Of a DNA stretch of 64,000 bases, positions 26,919-36,244 are shown one piece after another (positions within the stretch are counted from its first letter, which is position 1; each line of letters opens with the position of its first letter). The DNA is taken from assembly GCF_003352085.1 (NCBI RefSeq), contig NZ_CP025804.1, forward strand, positions 3,596,001-3,660,000, read 5' to 3'. A model generated the notes under the pieces. The model made no database searches, was not told the origin of the DNA, and saw only the letters and a list, made by a program, of their open reading frames with translations. The stretch is from Sulfitobacter sp. SK012 (GTDB taxonomy: Bacteria; Pseudomonadota; Alphaproteobacteria; Rhodobacterales; Rhodobacteraceae). A program made the position numbers and the translations under genes.

Positions 26919-28472
26919 ATGACTATCGATGCCCCAATCCGCAGCCGTTCTGGTGGCCGCGCCGCCCGCCGCGCACTTCGTTCTGCTCCAAATTTTGAGA
27001 TGCTGCCGGGACTTGCGCGCAATCTGCCGACGACCGAAATCCTGACGGGCAACCAAGTCGAGCGAATAGATGCCGCTTCAATGGATATTTTGGAGAATGT
27101 CGGCGTCATCTTTCGCGATGATATCGCGTTGGCCGATTGGGCACGCGCCGGTGCCAAAGTGGTTGGCGACCGGGTATATCTAGACAGAGGTTTGGTGCGC
27201 GATCTGATTTCGACCATCCCTGCGCATTTCACCTACCACGCGCGCGATCCCAATAAAAACGTCGCGCTTGGAGGGCGGGATTCAATTTTTGTTCCTATGA
27301 CCGGGGCACCCTATTTGCGCGATCTCGATGATGTACGGCGCAATCCGATGATGGATGACCTCGCGATGTTCCACAAGTTGGCGCACATGTCGCCCGCGTT
27401 GCATTCGTCGGCCCATCACATCGTTGAGCCCTACGACCACCCGATCTCTCAGCGCCATTTGCGGATTACTTATTCGTCGATGAAACATTCCGACAAGACG
27501 TTCATGGGCATGACCACCAGCCCCAAGAACGCCGAAGACGTGATCGAGATGTCCCAAATCCTGTTTGGCAAGGAATTCTGCGAAACCCACCCCGTGGTGA
27601 CGGGCAATTGCAACGGCAACTCGCCGCTCGTCTGGGATGAAACAATGCTGGGCGCAATGCGCGCATTCTGCCGGGCTAATCAACCAGTGTTGTGCTCTCC
27701 ATTTGTGCTGGGAGGGGCTAATACGCCCGCCTCGGTCGCTGCGTCCGTGGCACAACTGAATGCAGAGGCGCTTAGTGCGTTGGCCTATACGCAAGTGGTC
27801 CGGCGGGGGTGCCCTGCGATCTACGGCCACTACCTCAGCACTGTGTCGATGAAATCTGGCGCGCCCATGGCTGGCACGCCAGAGATTTCGCTGATGAATT
27901 TCATGATCGGTCAGATGGCGCGGTTTTATGACGTACCATGGCGCACCTCAAATACATTGGGCGGGGCCAAAACCTTTGATGCGCAGGCCGGTTACGAAAG
28001 TGCCACGACCTTATCGGCCGTTTTGCATTCGGGGGCTAATTACATCTGGCATTCGGCAGGCTGGAACGAGGCTGGAATGCATTGTTCCGTCGCCAAGTTT
28101 ATCGTGGATGCAGAGCAATGTGCGATGGGGTACCGCATGGCCGAAGGGGTGAATTTTGGGGACTTCGACGAGGCGCTCTCAGCCATCCCAGATATTGGAC
28201 CCGGTGGGCATTACCTCGGCCACCCCCACACACAGGAGAATTTTCAGACAGCGTTTTTTATGCCTGAGCTTTTGGACAATAATTCAATTGAGCAATGGCA
28301 AGCCGAGGGCGGTATTGAGATTACCGAGCGGGCCTTAAACCACGCACGCAAGCTCCTAAGCGAGTATCAAGAACCTACTTTGGATCAGGCCGTTAACGAA
28401 GAGCTGCTGGCCTATATCGCGCGCCGTGAGCGTGAAATCCCCGTGGCTGATGAGCTGAACCAAAGCTATTGA
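26919..28472 (+). CDS. Trimethylamine methyltransferase (MttB) superfamily protein, non-pyrrolysine
   Basis: A 517-residue protein of the MttB superfamily: RIDAASMDILENVGVIFRDD near residue 49, LGGRDSIFVPMTGAPYLRDL near 116, then the TIM-barrel core with VVTGNCNGNSPLVWDETML and LGGANTPASVAASVAQLNAE. The reading frame is continuous with no in-frame TAG, so it lacks the pyrrolysine of true trimethylamine methyltransferase, as in MtgB-type betaine demethylases. Those enzymes pass a methyl group from a quaternary amine to a corrinoid protein; no corrinoid protein or RamA activator is encoded here. ATG at 26919 with GGAG seven bases upstream is the start. It overlaps the cytochrome gene by seven bases, tail to tail. 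Confidence 0.88.
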   Translation: MTIDAPIRSRSGGRAARRALRSAPNFEMLPGLARNLPTTEILTGNQVERIDAASMDILENVGVIFRDDIALADWARAGAKVVGDRVYLDRGLVRDLISTIPAHFTYHARDPNKNVALGGRDSIFVPMTGAPYLRDLDDVRRNPMMDDLAMFHKLAHMSPALHSSAHHIVEPYDHPISQRHLRITYSSMKHSDKTFMGMTTSPKNAEDVIEMSQILFGKEFCETHPVVTGNCNGNSPLVWDETMLGAMRAFCRANQPVLCSPFVLGGANTPASVAASVAQLNAEALSALAYTQVVRRGCPAIYGHYLSTVSMKSGAPMAGTPEISLMNFMIGQMARFYDVPWRTSNTLGGAKTFDAQAGYESATTLSAVLHSGANYIWHSAGWNEAGMHCSVAKFIVDAEQCAMGYRMAEGVNFGDFDEALSAIPDIGPGGHYLGHPHTQENFQTAFFMPELLDNNSIEQWQAEGGIEITERALNHARKLLSEYQEPTLDQAVNEELLAYIARREREIPVADELNQSY

Positions 28473-29038
28473 TCTTGCGCGCAGGGCGTACCTGCGGCCC
28501 CCCAAGCCAAGACATCATCGACCATCATCGCCAATGATGTTTGCGGGGCCTCGCGCCCTGCTCCGGGATTGAAGCCCCAGCTCACAAAGGCACTGTTCCG
28601 CAGGTGCTCTGCCAACTCAGCGATCGTATTGTCGTCGTTGGTTTCCGGATTACGCAATTGCGCGCAAACTTCGGCACTAGATTTGCCCAGCCACGCCAGC
28701 TCAATCGGCGGCAACCGCCACGCATCATCAATCTGCGGGGCGGCGTGGGGTGTAGCATTACGGTTCTCAGCAGAGATATGGCACGTGCGGCAGGGGATGC
28801 TTTCCGCGCCAATCCGGCTTTGATCTGCGCGGACATTCATACCGTGCGTCCGGTTCTCACCATAGCCTAGCGCATTCCACATCGGTTGACCGCCCTCGCC
28901 AACATGGCAATTGGTGCACCGGGGATGGGACGTGACCGAAAAGATCCGGTCCCAAGCGTCTAATCCGATCTGGCGCGAGGTATCTTGGGCAAGGCCGGGA
29001 CCAGCCGCCAGAACAAGTACAATCACCAGCGCACGCAT
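28466..29038 (-). CDS. Exported diheme c-type cytochrome
   Basis: A 190-residue protein with a short signal peptide (MRALVIVLVLAAGPGLA) and two heme-c motifs, CTNCH at residues 41-45 and CRTCH at 83-87. Methionines (QPMWNALGYG, LAMMVDD) are possible axial ligands. It is the third gene after the 2Fe-2S and molybdopterin subunits of a periplasmic hydroxylase, with the start codon overlapping the large-subunit stop by one base, so it should take electrons from that enzyme and pass them to the respiratory chain. The family name is not certain but the two CxxCH motifs are. Confidence 0.87.
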   Translation of the reverse strand: MRALVIVLVLAAGPGLAQDTSRQIGLDAWDRIFSVTSHPRCTNCHVGEGGQPMWNALGYGENRTHGMNVRADQSRIGAESIPCRTCHISAENRNATPHAAPQIDDAWRLPPIELAWLGKSSAEVCAQLRNPETNDDNTIAELAEHLRNSAFVSWGFNPGAGREAPQTSLAMMVDDVLAWGAAGTPCAQDQ

Positions 29039-31281
29039 CAGACAAACCTCACATGTTTGTTCAACGGCATCTCGCGGATGCGTTGGCCGGTGGCTGCAAA
29101 TATTGCGTTCGCAAGCGCCGGGGCCGCAGGCGGCACAGCTGGCTCGCCAATGCCGCGAATTTCCTTGTTGTTTTCCAACCCGCGCACCATGATCTGCGGG
29201 GTTTGATAAAGGCGCATCCCTTCGTAGTCGTGGTAATTCGCCTGCTCGGGCGCACCGTCTTTGTAGGTCAGTTCACAATTCATGGCATGGCCCAACGCCC
29301 AGATCACGCCGCCGGTCACTTGTGCTTCAAAGTTGATCGGATCGATGATGCGCCCCACTTCAGCGGCGACAAAAACCTTATCGATGCGAATGCCTTCAGA
29401 CGTGTTTGTAACCTCAACGACCTCGGCCACAGGCACGCCAAAGGACAGCGTCATCGCCACGCCTCGGCCTCGGCCCGGGCCCAGATCACTGCCCCAATCG
29501 GACATCTCGGCGACCGCCTCAAGCACCTTTTGCGTCGGTTCGTGCCTGCACAGGCGTAGGCGTTCTTCCATCGGATCGGCCCCGGCAGCATGGCACATCT
29601 CGTCCAAGAAACTCTCATGGAAAAACCCGTTTCCCGACGCGCCCACAGACCGCCAAGAACTGATCGGCACCATTTGCGGCGCGCGGTACCCTGTGACACG
29701 GTAATTTGGGATCGCATAGGGTTGGTCCCAAGCGCCGGCAACAATCACGATGTCGGGTCCTATTGCAGGTTGGCCCATTCGCACCAAAGACGATTCCGAC
29801 GTCGATGGGCACGCTATGGATAAATCAAAGCTTTCGATTTGGCCGTTCTTGAGCGACCCACGGGCCTTTGCGATCCCTAGGGTACGGGGGAAATCATGGC
29901 TGAAATCTTCTTCGCGACTCCAGATCATTTTGACCGGCGTGTCAGGTATTTGCGCGGCAATTTCAACGGCCTGCAAAACATAATCATCTTCGAGGCGTCG
30001 GCCAAAGCTGCCACCTGACATGATCACATGAAGATGGATTTGTGCCGCATCGCGCCCTGTCAGACGTGCAACGTTGTCGATCAAAAAACCGGGGATTTGG
30101 GTGCCAGTCCAGATGTCGATGCGCGCGTCCGTGACGGTAACCACAACGCTCATCGGCTCTAGCGGCGCATGGGCAAGGTAGGGAACGCGGTATTCAGCTT
30201 GGGTCATATCTTGGGAGGCGCGCAACGCCTCATCAACATCGCCATCGTCACGAAAACGGCTGTCTTGAAGATCTTTGGTATAGGACGCCGCGACCGCATC
30301 AAACTGCGCTTGGGTATCGCCGATATAAAGTGCAGGACCCCAATCGCAATCGAGGGCATCCGCGGCTTGAAACGCACGCCATGTGTTGTCGGCAACCACG
30401 GCAACACCATCGGTGATCGGCAATACATGCAAGACACCGCGCATGCTCTGGGCCAGCGCTCCGTCAAACCCTTTGATACCGCCGCCCCGCGCCGGATTTG
30501 TGCGCGTTGTCGCATAGACCATGCCGTCAAAGCGCAGATCAACGCCGTAGGTCTGTGTGCCTGTGGATTTCGCAATAACATCGGTACGCATTTGCGGTTT
30601 GCCAATGTATTTCCAGCTTGCCGGATCGCGCAGGGTTACGTCCTCAACAGGATCAAGCGTTGCTGCGATCTGTGCTAGCGCCGTGTAGTCGATCCGCGTA
30701 CCGTCGGGCGTCATCACAGCGCCGTCTTCAGTCTTGAGCGCTGCACGGTCCAGCCCGGTTTGCTGCATCGCCGCTGCCACCAATGTCTCGCGCGCGACCG
30801 CTCCCGCGAGGCGCAATTTTTCATAGGCGTCAGGTACTGTCGAGGACCCGCCGGTGATCTGCAGTCCTAGCACTTTACTCAAAGCATACGCAGCGCCGCG
30901 ACCTTGTTGCGCCAGAAATGTATCGGACGTCGCGGCAATCGGCATCGCCTCAGCGGCGACAACACCGTTGAAATACGCGGCACTTGGGGTCCCGTGTTCG
31001 ATGCGAACTTGGGTCAAATCAACGTCTAATTCTTCGGCGATCAGATGGGCCTGCACAGAATACGATCCCTGCCCCACGTCCGCGCGCGGCGTGATTAGGG
31101 TGATGCCGTCTGCGTTGATGAGCACATAAGGCGTCAGCGCCGCGTCCCCCTCAGCCAGGTTGTCCAGCAGCGGGTTATCGATAGGTTTGCGCACGAGGTA
31201 TGTGCCGAATGCGACCCCCCCCAGCACTGCGGCAGAACCCACCAGAAAACTACGGCGTGCAATGGTTTTGATACGGCCCAT
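29038..31281 (-). CDS. Molybdopterin-binding subunit of an exported hydroxylase (isoquinoline 1-oxidoreductase beta-like)
   Basis: A 747-residue large subunit of the xanthine dehydrogenase superfamily. The N-terminus carries a twin-arginine signal (TIARRSFLVGSAAVLGGVAFG), so the folded enzyme goes to the periplasm. Cofactor segments include PRADVGQGSYSVQAHLIAEEL near residue 95, GGSFGRRLEDDYVLQA near 420, the SWRSVGASGNGFFHESFLDEM region near 540 and the C-terminal GIGEPAVPPAAPALANAIFAATG. This pattern fits the IorB / aldehyde-oxidase branch that uses molybdopterin cytosine dinucleotide and feeds cytochromes rather than NAD. ATG at 31281 is used because the Tat signal begins there; it lies two bases after the small-subunit stop. 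Substrate is likely an aldehyde or N-heterocycle, not determinable here. Confidence 0.9.
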   Translation of the reverse strand: MGRIKTIARRSFLVGSAAVLGGVAFGTYLVRKPIDNPLLDNLAEGDAALTPYVLINADGITLITPRADVGQGSYSVQAHLIAEELDVDLTQVRIEHGTPSAAYFNGVVAAEAMPIAATSDTFLAQQGRGAAYALSKVLGLQITGGSSTVPDAYEKLRLAGAVARETLVAAAMQQTGLDRAALKTEDGAVMTPDGTRIDYTALAQIAATLDPVEDVTLRDPASWKYIGKPQMRTDVIAKSTGTQTYGVDLRFDGMVYATTRTNPARGGGIKGFDGALAQSMRGVLHVLPITDGVAVVADNTWRAFQAADALDCDWGPALYIGDTQAQFDAVAASYTKDLQDSRFRDDGDVDEALRASQDMTQAEYRVPYLAHAPLEPMSVVVTVTDARIDIWTGTQIPGFLIDNVARLTGRDAAQIHLHVIMSGGSFGRRLEDDYVLQAVEIAAQIPDTPVKMIWSREEDFSHDFPRTLGIAKARGSLKNGQIESFDLSIACPSTSESSLVRMGQPAIGPDIVIVAGAWDQPYAIPNYRVTGYRAPQMVPISSWRSVGASGNGFFHESFLDEMCHAAGADPMEERLRLCRHEPTQKVLEAVAEMSDWGSDLGPGRGRGVAMTLSFGVPVAEVVEVTNTSEGIRIDKVFVAAEVGRIIDPINFEAQVTGGVIWALGHAMNCELTYKDGAPEQANYHDYEGMRLYQTPQIMVRGLENNKEIRGIGEPAVPPAAPALANAIFAATGQRIREMPLNKHVRFV

Positions 31282-31283
31282 GC

Positions 31284-31742
31284 TCAGACTCCCGCCAGCT
31301 TGGCCGCAGCCAATTTGACCGCTGAGCGAATGCGCGGGTACGTTCCACAGCGGCACAGGTTCGCGCTCATCGCGGCATCGATCTGAGCATCGGTTGGTTC
31401 AGGGTTGAGGTCCAGAAACGATGCGGCCTGCATGATCTGGCCAGACTGGCAGTAGCCACATTGCGCCACTTGTTCTTCCACCCACGCGGCCTGAACAGCA
31501 TGCAACGCATCCGGGTTGCCCAAACCTTCGATGGTGGTCACATCACCAACCAGATCACCTGCAAGCAGCTGACACGATCGGACGGCAACACCATCCACAT
31601 GCACCGTGCAGGCACCACATTGCGCAATTCCGCACCCGTATTTTGGACCCGTTATCCCCAGCTCGTCGCGCAACACCCACAACAGCGGCATGTCTTCTTC
31701 GACGTCTACTTCATGCTCTCGCCCATTAACCGTGAGTTTCAT
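31284..31742 (-). CDS. (2Fe-2S)-binding subunit of the exported hydroxylase (IorA-like)
   Basis: A 152-residue small subunit with two 2Fe-2S clusters. The plant-ferredoxin-type cluster is held by Cys37, Cys42, Cys45 ([15 protein letters not shown]) and Cys57; the second by Cys95, Cys98 (CGYCQSGQ) and Cys130, Cys132 (CRCGTYP). It has no signal of its own and would be exported with the Tat-signalled large subunit. First gene of a three-gene operon. It transfers electrons from the molybdenum site to the diheme cytochrome. Confidence 0.93.
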   Translation of the reverse strand: MKLTVNGREHEVDVEEDMPLLWVLRDELGITGPKYGCGIAQCGACTVHVDGVAVRSCQLLAGDLVGDVTTIEGLGNPDALHAVQAAWVEEQVAQCGYCQSGQIMQAASFLDLNPEPTDAQIDAAMSANLCRCGTYPRIRSAVKLAAAKLAGV

Positions 31743-31817
31743 GCCGTTGCCCCAACAAAACTAGACTGATCCGTTTGATTTAGGGCAAGACCCCGTCTTG
31801 AGCCATCCCAAACAAAA

Positions 31818-31845
31818 TGACGCCGCGTCAGCAGACGCGGCGTCA
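31818..31845 (-). terminator. Rho-independent terminator after the alcohol dehydrogenase gene
   Basis: TGACGCCGCGTC and GACGCGGCGTCA form a perfect 12-pair stem around the four-base loop AGCA. Read on the minus strand it is followed by TTTTGTTT. It lies 77 bases past the stop of the class III alcohol dehydrogenase and before the hydroxylase operon, isolating the two transcripts. Confidence 0.85.
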
Positions 31846-31921
31846 AATGATCATTCCGGTCGATCATAACTTCGCCCAACCCACCGACTAAGGGCGATGG
31901 GTGCGAGCCCTCTGAACAGCT

Positions 31922-33037
31922 TTAGAACTCAACAACAGCCCGAATAGATTTACCCTGATGCATCAGTTCAAACCCATGATTGATGTCTTCAAGTTTGAGT
32001 TTGTGGGTGATCATCGGGTCGATTTCAATCTTGCCGTCCATGTACCAATCGACGATTTTCGGCACATCTGTGCGCCCTTTGGCCCCGCCAAAAGCGGTGC
32101 CGCGCCAAATCCGGCCGGTCACAAGCTGAAACGGACGGGTCGAAATTTCGGCACCCGCAGGAGCAACTCCGATGATAATGCTCTCGCCCCAACCCTTATG
32201 CGCGGCTTCCAGTGCTGTGCGCATGACGTTCACATTGCCCGTTGCGTCAAAGGTGTAATCAGCGCCGCCCTTGGTCAATTCGACCAGATGCTCGACCATG
32301 TCACCTTCGACTTTCGAAGGGTTCACAAAATCGGTCAGGCCAAAACGGCGCGCCATGGTTTCTTTGTCATCGTTCAGGTCAACGCCAACGATCTGATCGG
32401 CCCCTGCCAGACGCAGGCCCTGAATGACATTCAGCCCAATGCCGCCCAGACCGAACACAATCGCACGGCTACCGATCTCCACTTTGGCGGTGTTGATCAC
32501 AGCACCTATGCCCGTTGTTACACCGCACCCGATGTAGCAAATCTTGTCAAAGGGCGCGTCCTTGCGGACCTTCGCCAGCGCAATCTCGGGCACAACCGTA
32601 TGATTGGCGAATGTCGAGCAGCCCATATAATGGTGGATGGGCGTGCCATCGAGCATCGAGAACCGGGTTGATCCATCAGGCAAAAGCCCCTGGCCTTGGG
32701 TTGCGCGCACCTTTTGGCACAGGTTCGTTTTGGGATTCAAACAGTACTCACATTCGCGACATTCCGGAGTATAAAGTGGGATCACGTGATCGCCGACTTC
32801 AAGTGACGTCACACCCTCACCAATCTCAATCACCACGCCTGCGCCTTCATGGCCGAGGATCGCAGGGAAAATACCTTCGGGGTCATCGCCCGAACGGGTA
32901 AACTCATCCGTGTGACAAAGACCGGTTGCTTTGATCTCAACGAGAACTTCGCCTTTGCGGGGTCCTTCGAGGTTAACCTCCATGATCTCTAGTGGTTTGC
33001 CTGCGGCAACAGCGACGGCAGCACGTGTCTTCATCAT
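31922..33037 (-). CDS. adhI: S-(hydroxymethyl)glutathione dehydrogenase / class III alcohol dehydrogenase
   Basis: A 371-residue zinc-dependent dehydrogenase that oxidises the glutathione adduct of formaldehyde with NAD. Catalytic zinc ligands are Cys in [10 protein letters not shown] and His-Glu in [10 protein letters not shown]; the structural zinc uses the four cysteines of [17 protein letters not shown] near residue 95. The Rossmann segment [14 protein letters not shown] is near 195 and the class III signature [10 protein letters not shown] near 172. Sequence and length match the class III enzymes of Rhodobacteraceae. The usual S-formylglutathione hydrolase and Gfa genes are not next to it. 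Two ATGs at 33037 and 33034 are possible starts, with GGAGGA upstream. It would handle formaldehyde from demethylation of C1 compounds. Confidence 0.93.
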   Translation of the reverse strand: MMKTRAAVAVAAGKPLEIMEVNLEGPRKGEVLVEIKATGLCHTDEFTRSGDDPEGIFPAILGHEGAGVVIEIGEGVTSLEVGDHVIPLYTPECRECEYCLNPKTNLCQKVRATQGQGLLPDGSTRFSMLDGTPIHHYMGCSTFANHTVVPEIALAKVRKDAPFDKICYIGCGVTTGIGAVINTAKVEIGSRAIVFGLGGIGLNVIQGLRLAGADQIVGVDLNDDKETMARRFGLTDFVNPSKVEGDMVEHLVELTKGGADYTFDATGNVNVMRTALEAAHKGWGESIIIGVAPAGAEISTRPFQLVTGRIWRGTAFGGAKGRTDVPKIVDWYMDGKIEIDPMITHKLKLEDINHGFELMHQGKSIRAVVEF

Positions 33038-33112
33038 GGGGGATCCTCCAGTGGGTGTTTTTCATAAAAGGCACCAGCGGAGCCTGATATGTCAAGATGC
33101 GCAAACGCGCTT

Positions 33113-33412
33113 TTAAACGGGTAGCTCTGCCAAGAGTGCTGCCCAAGATGCGCCGTGCATATCACGATCATCAGCGGCCCCTTGAATGGTGGGCCGCGGC
33201 AGGCTGATCTTGATGACATTAAGCGATGGGATATCGAACCGCTTGAGGTCCTGAGACTTGGCACCCAGCGCGGTTGCCACGGCCGCGGTATCGAGCAGCT
33301 CAACAACGGTTTCATACGCCTCCGGCGATCCGCAGAAGATATCAATGGTCAACCAGAACGGCCCTGCGTTCTTGCTGCGTAGTTTTTGCACTAAGCTGCC
33401 CAGCGGCTTCAT
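33113..33412 (-). CDS. DUF4387 domain protein
   Basis: A 99-residue protein with the DUF4387 pattern: LGSLVQKLRSKNAGPFWLTIDIFC at the start, then ETVVELLDTAAVATAL and SLNVIKISLPRPTIQGAADDRDMHGASWAALL. No catalytic function is known. It is nearly always found with a DUF1446 (AtuA-type) gene, sometimes fused to it, and here the two overlap by four bases, which suggests a two-part complex. It is the last gene of the TRAP-linked operon. Confidence 0.88.
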   Translation of the reverse strand: MKPLGSLVQKLRSKNAGPFWLTIDIFCGSPEAYETVVELLDTAAVATALGAKSQDLKRFDIPSLNVIKISLPRPTIQGAADDRDMHGASWAALLAELPV

Positions 33413-34761
33413 GTCTCAATCACCTCCAACGAGAATGCCTGCATCGGGTCCTCCAACGTCAGCACGTGGTTAAGCGCGAATTCGTAAACCTGCCCGCGCG
33501 GCATTTCGGCCGGCGAAAAGAGGAATGCAAATGTTGGCTGCTCTTCTTGGGATGTCAGCGGATGGTGCAGCAGATAGGGGTTTAAAAGCTTGCCAATTTC
33601 TTGGCTCAGCGCGTCGGTGGCGGCAGTAACAATGCCGATCACGCCAATCTCTGTTGGCGTACCGGGGCGCGGCTCTAGCGCACCAAAGCTTGCAGAATGG
33701 CCGATCAGGCGCAGCTCAATCCGGAAATCCTCAGGTGCCAATCCCAGCCGGTCGCATGCTTTAGCAGAACATTTCTCAGCAATATCTGCGGCCCATGTGC
33801 CCGCATTCTCAACATAGCGCGCATCCCGCAACAGCGCCATCAGCACGGTTTGAAAACCGGCGGGCCGCGCGCCTTCTAGCTTGACGGTATAGCGGTCGGA
33901 TGGAACCCATTTTGATCCCGTCACACGGACGCTGGTATCATCCAAAGCTTCATATTGCGCAGCCGTAACATCCAGATGCCCACCCGGTTCATACAGAATG
34001 AATGGGTCCGAGTTCTCGTACAACATGTGGGCGGAAACAGTATGCGGAGTGGCATGCGCGCCATCGGCCAACGGCGTCACGGTAAAGCCTTCTGCGTCAA
34101 ACTCCATCATCACCACACCCGATTGCGGGTTGGTCGCACAGAGTGCGCCACATTCGCCAATCTTGGCCCCGTGCCAAGCGGCACCTGCGTGCAGCCCCTC
34201 TATCAACGGCAAGGCCGCAATGATTGCCGTATCGGTTGTGCGCCCTGCGATAATAACATCGGCGTCGGTCGCAAGCGCTTCGGCAATCTGCTCAGCCCCG
34301 GCAAGAGCTACGATATTACTGCAGCTGCTTAGCGTCTCGCCGGTGATTTCAGGTGCACCTGCCAAGGGGGTTATTTGGCCCGCGCCATAAGCTTCGACCA
34401 TGGTGGCGTTGTCTTGTTGGCTGCGCAGCACCGCGATCTTGATCGGAATGCCCTGCTCATGGGCAATCTCGCGGGTGATATCAAGCATCCAATCAACCGC
34501 GCTATCACTGCCACAAGTGCCTGACGTGCCAATGACCAAAGGACAATCAGCCTGCGCCCGCGCCGCCATCAGCCCGGCCCATTCCAGTTTTGTGGAGCTC
34601 CGCGCGTATTTTGACACGCCGCGTCCAAGGTACGAGGGGCCGGAATCCGTCGACCCACCGTCGATTGCAATGATGTCCGGCTTGGCGTCGATCCCACGTT
34701 GCAGCGCGACTTTGTCGTAGTTCAGACCAAGCGCACCAGAGGGGATAAGTACACGTACCAT
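33409..34761 (-). CDS. DUF1446 / acyclic terpene utilisation AtuA family protein
   Basis: A 450-residue cytosolic protein of the DUF1446 family. Motifs seen: IDGGSTDSGPSYLGRGVSKY near residue 32, IGTSGTCGSDSAVDW near 76, IAGRTTDTAIIAALPL near 170 and the NSDPFILYEPGGHLDVT segment near 248. AtuA is needed for growth of Pseudomonas on acyclic terpenes, but most family members sit in TRAP-linked operons like this one and have no assigned reaction. It follows the large TRAP permease by 199 bases containing a stable hairpin. The substrate is probably a carboxylic acid taken up by the transporter. Confidence 0.88.
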   Translation of the reverse strand: MVRVLIPSGALGLNYDKVALQRGIDAKPDIIAIDGGSTDSGPSYLGRGVSKYARSSTKLEWAGLMAARAQADCPLVIGTSGTCGSDSAVDWMLDITREIAHEQGIPIKIAVLRSQQDNATMVEAYGAGQITPLAGAPEITGETLSSCSNIVALAGAEQIAEALATDADVIIAGRTTDTAIIAALPLIEGLHAGAAWHGAKIGECGALCATNPQSGVVMMEFDAEGFTVTPLADGAHATPHTVSAHMLYENSDPFILYEPGGHLDVTAAQYEALDDTSVRVTGSKWVPSDRYTVKLEGARPAGFQTVLMALLRDARYVENAGTWAADIAEKCSAKACDRLGLAPEDFRIELRLIGHSASFGALEPRPGTPTEIGVIGIVTAATDALSQEIGKLLNPYLLHHPLTSQEEQPTFAFLFSPAEMPRGQVYEFALNHVLTLEDPMQAFSLEVIET

Positions 34762-34901
34762 CAGCGCGGCCCCTGCTTCGACAATAGCGGAAATAGCGTC
34801 ATAACAATCCCTCTCAATCTAAAACCAGATGCGCGCGAGGGGTACCACTTGTCAAGCCGAGGCCGTCCGCAAAGGAGCTCGATTTGATGTTGGGCAAGCC
34901 T

Positions 34902-34930
34902 GTGCAACCTGTTTGTGTAACAGGTCGCAC
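34902..34930 (-). other. Intercistronic hairpin between the TRAP permease and AtuA genes
   Basis: GTGCaACCTGTT and AACAGGTcGCAC pair over eleven positions with one internal mismatch and a TGTGT loop. On neither strand is it followed by a T-rich tract, so it is unlikely to be a strong terminator. Its place inside a likely operon suggests a processing or mRNA-stability element. Confidence 0.55.
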
Positions 34931-34960
34931 GGGTTGAGATTTAGGGTTCAGGGTTTTCCG

Positions 34961-36244
34961 CTATTGCAACGCATTCGGCAAAAACAGCGCAATGCTTGGG
35001 AAAGCGATCAACAGGAAAGCAAAGGCCAGCATCGTCAGGCAATAGGGTAGCGCGCCCAGCATAACTTCGTTCAGGCTTCCCGATTTCCGCGCCGCTTGCA
35101 CGACGTAAAGGTTCAATCCAACGGGCGGCGTAATGAGCGCCATTTCGATCAGAACAATCATCAAGATACCGAACCAGATCACATCATAGCCCTGCGCCAC
35201 AACCAGCGGCACGATGATAGGGATCGTCACGACCATCAGGGACAATGTTTCAATGAAGAACCCAAGAACAATATAGAGGACGACTACAACCAGAATGGTC
35301 TTGAGCGGCGTAAGACCCAGATCGGTCATAAAGGCTGTCAGCTCGCGTCCGAGACCTGCAGAGGCTAGCGTGAAGTTGAGGAACGACGCGCCAATCACAA
35401 TCAGCATGATCATCGAGGTGATCTTGACCGTGCCTGTCAGGCTTAGGGTCAGCATCGACCAAGACACGCCCCCAAAGGCAAGTGCGATAACGAATGCACC
35501 GGCCACGCCCACGGCGGCGGCCTCGGTTGGAGTGGCCCAGCCCAGATAGATTGAGCCGACGATCAAGCCAAACAGGATCAAGATCGGGATAAGATCAAGC
35601 AGCGCCCGCATCATTTGCGAGAACGGGAAAGTCCTGCGTACGCCTCCCAAATCGGGACGGATGAGGCAGATGATAACCGTGACCAGCATGAAGGAGAGCG
35701 CCAAGGCCAATCCCGGAATGAGCCCCGCCAAAAACAGCTGTGGGATCGAGGATTGCGTAAGAAAGCCGTAAACGATCAGGTTAATCGACGGCGGGATCAT
35801 GATGCCAAGCGTACCGCCAGCGGCAATGGCTCCGGAAAATAGCTTGGGGTCATAGCCGAGTTTTTCAGCTTGCGGCATTGCCACTGTGGCCACTGTCGCG
35901 GCGGTGGCGACGGACGATCCAGACGTGGCAGAGAACATGGTCGCCGTTGCAACATTCGCGTGGACCAACCCACCGGGCAGCCAAGATACCCAGCGATCAA
36001 GGGCGGCATAAGTGCGGGTCGCAACACCGCTGCGTACCAATATTTCGCCCAATAGGACAAAGAACGGAACGGCGATCAACGTTGAGGAATTGGAAGAGGA
36101 CCAGACCATGTTGCCCAGTCCGCGGGTCAGCGGGAAACTCGAAAAGAATGTATCGATCCCGAAACCGAGCAGAAACAGAACGATACCAACCGGGATGGAC
36201 AAGGCCAGCAAGCCGAGCAGGCCAACAGAGACATAAACGATCAT
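34961..36244 (-). CDS. TRAP transporter large permease subunit (DctM family), second set
   Basis: A 427-residue polytopic protein with the DctM hallmarks: LIAVPFFVLLGEILVRSGVA near residue 56, MFSATSGSSVATAATVATVAMP near 102 and GTLGIMIPPSINLIVYGFLT near 144, and NLYVVQAARKSG near 382. It pairs with the small permease gene that overlaps it by four bases. It differs clearly from the first large permease (3899-5185), so the two systems probably import different acids. Confidence 0.93.
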   Translation of the reverse strand: MIVYVSVGLLGLLALSIPVGIVLFLLGFGIDTFFSSFPLTRGLGNMVWSSSNSSTLIAVPFFVLLGEILVRSGVATRTYAALDRWVSWLPGGLVHANVATATMFSATSGSSVATAATVATVAMPQAEKLGYDPKLFSGAIAAGGTLGIMIPPSINLIVYGFLTQSSIPQLFLAGLIPGLALALSFMLVTVIICLIRPDLGGVRRTFPFSQMMRALLDLIPILILFGLIVGSIYLGWATPTEAAAVGVAGAFVIALAFGGVSWSMLTLSLTGTVKITSMIMLIVIGASFLNFTLASAGLGRELTAFMTDLGLTPLKTILVVVVLYIVLGFFIETLSLMVVTIPIIVPLVVAQGYDVIWFGILMIVLIEMALITPPVGLNLYVVQAARKSGSLNEVMLGALPYCLTMLAFAFLLIAFPSIALFLPNALQ

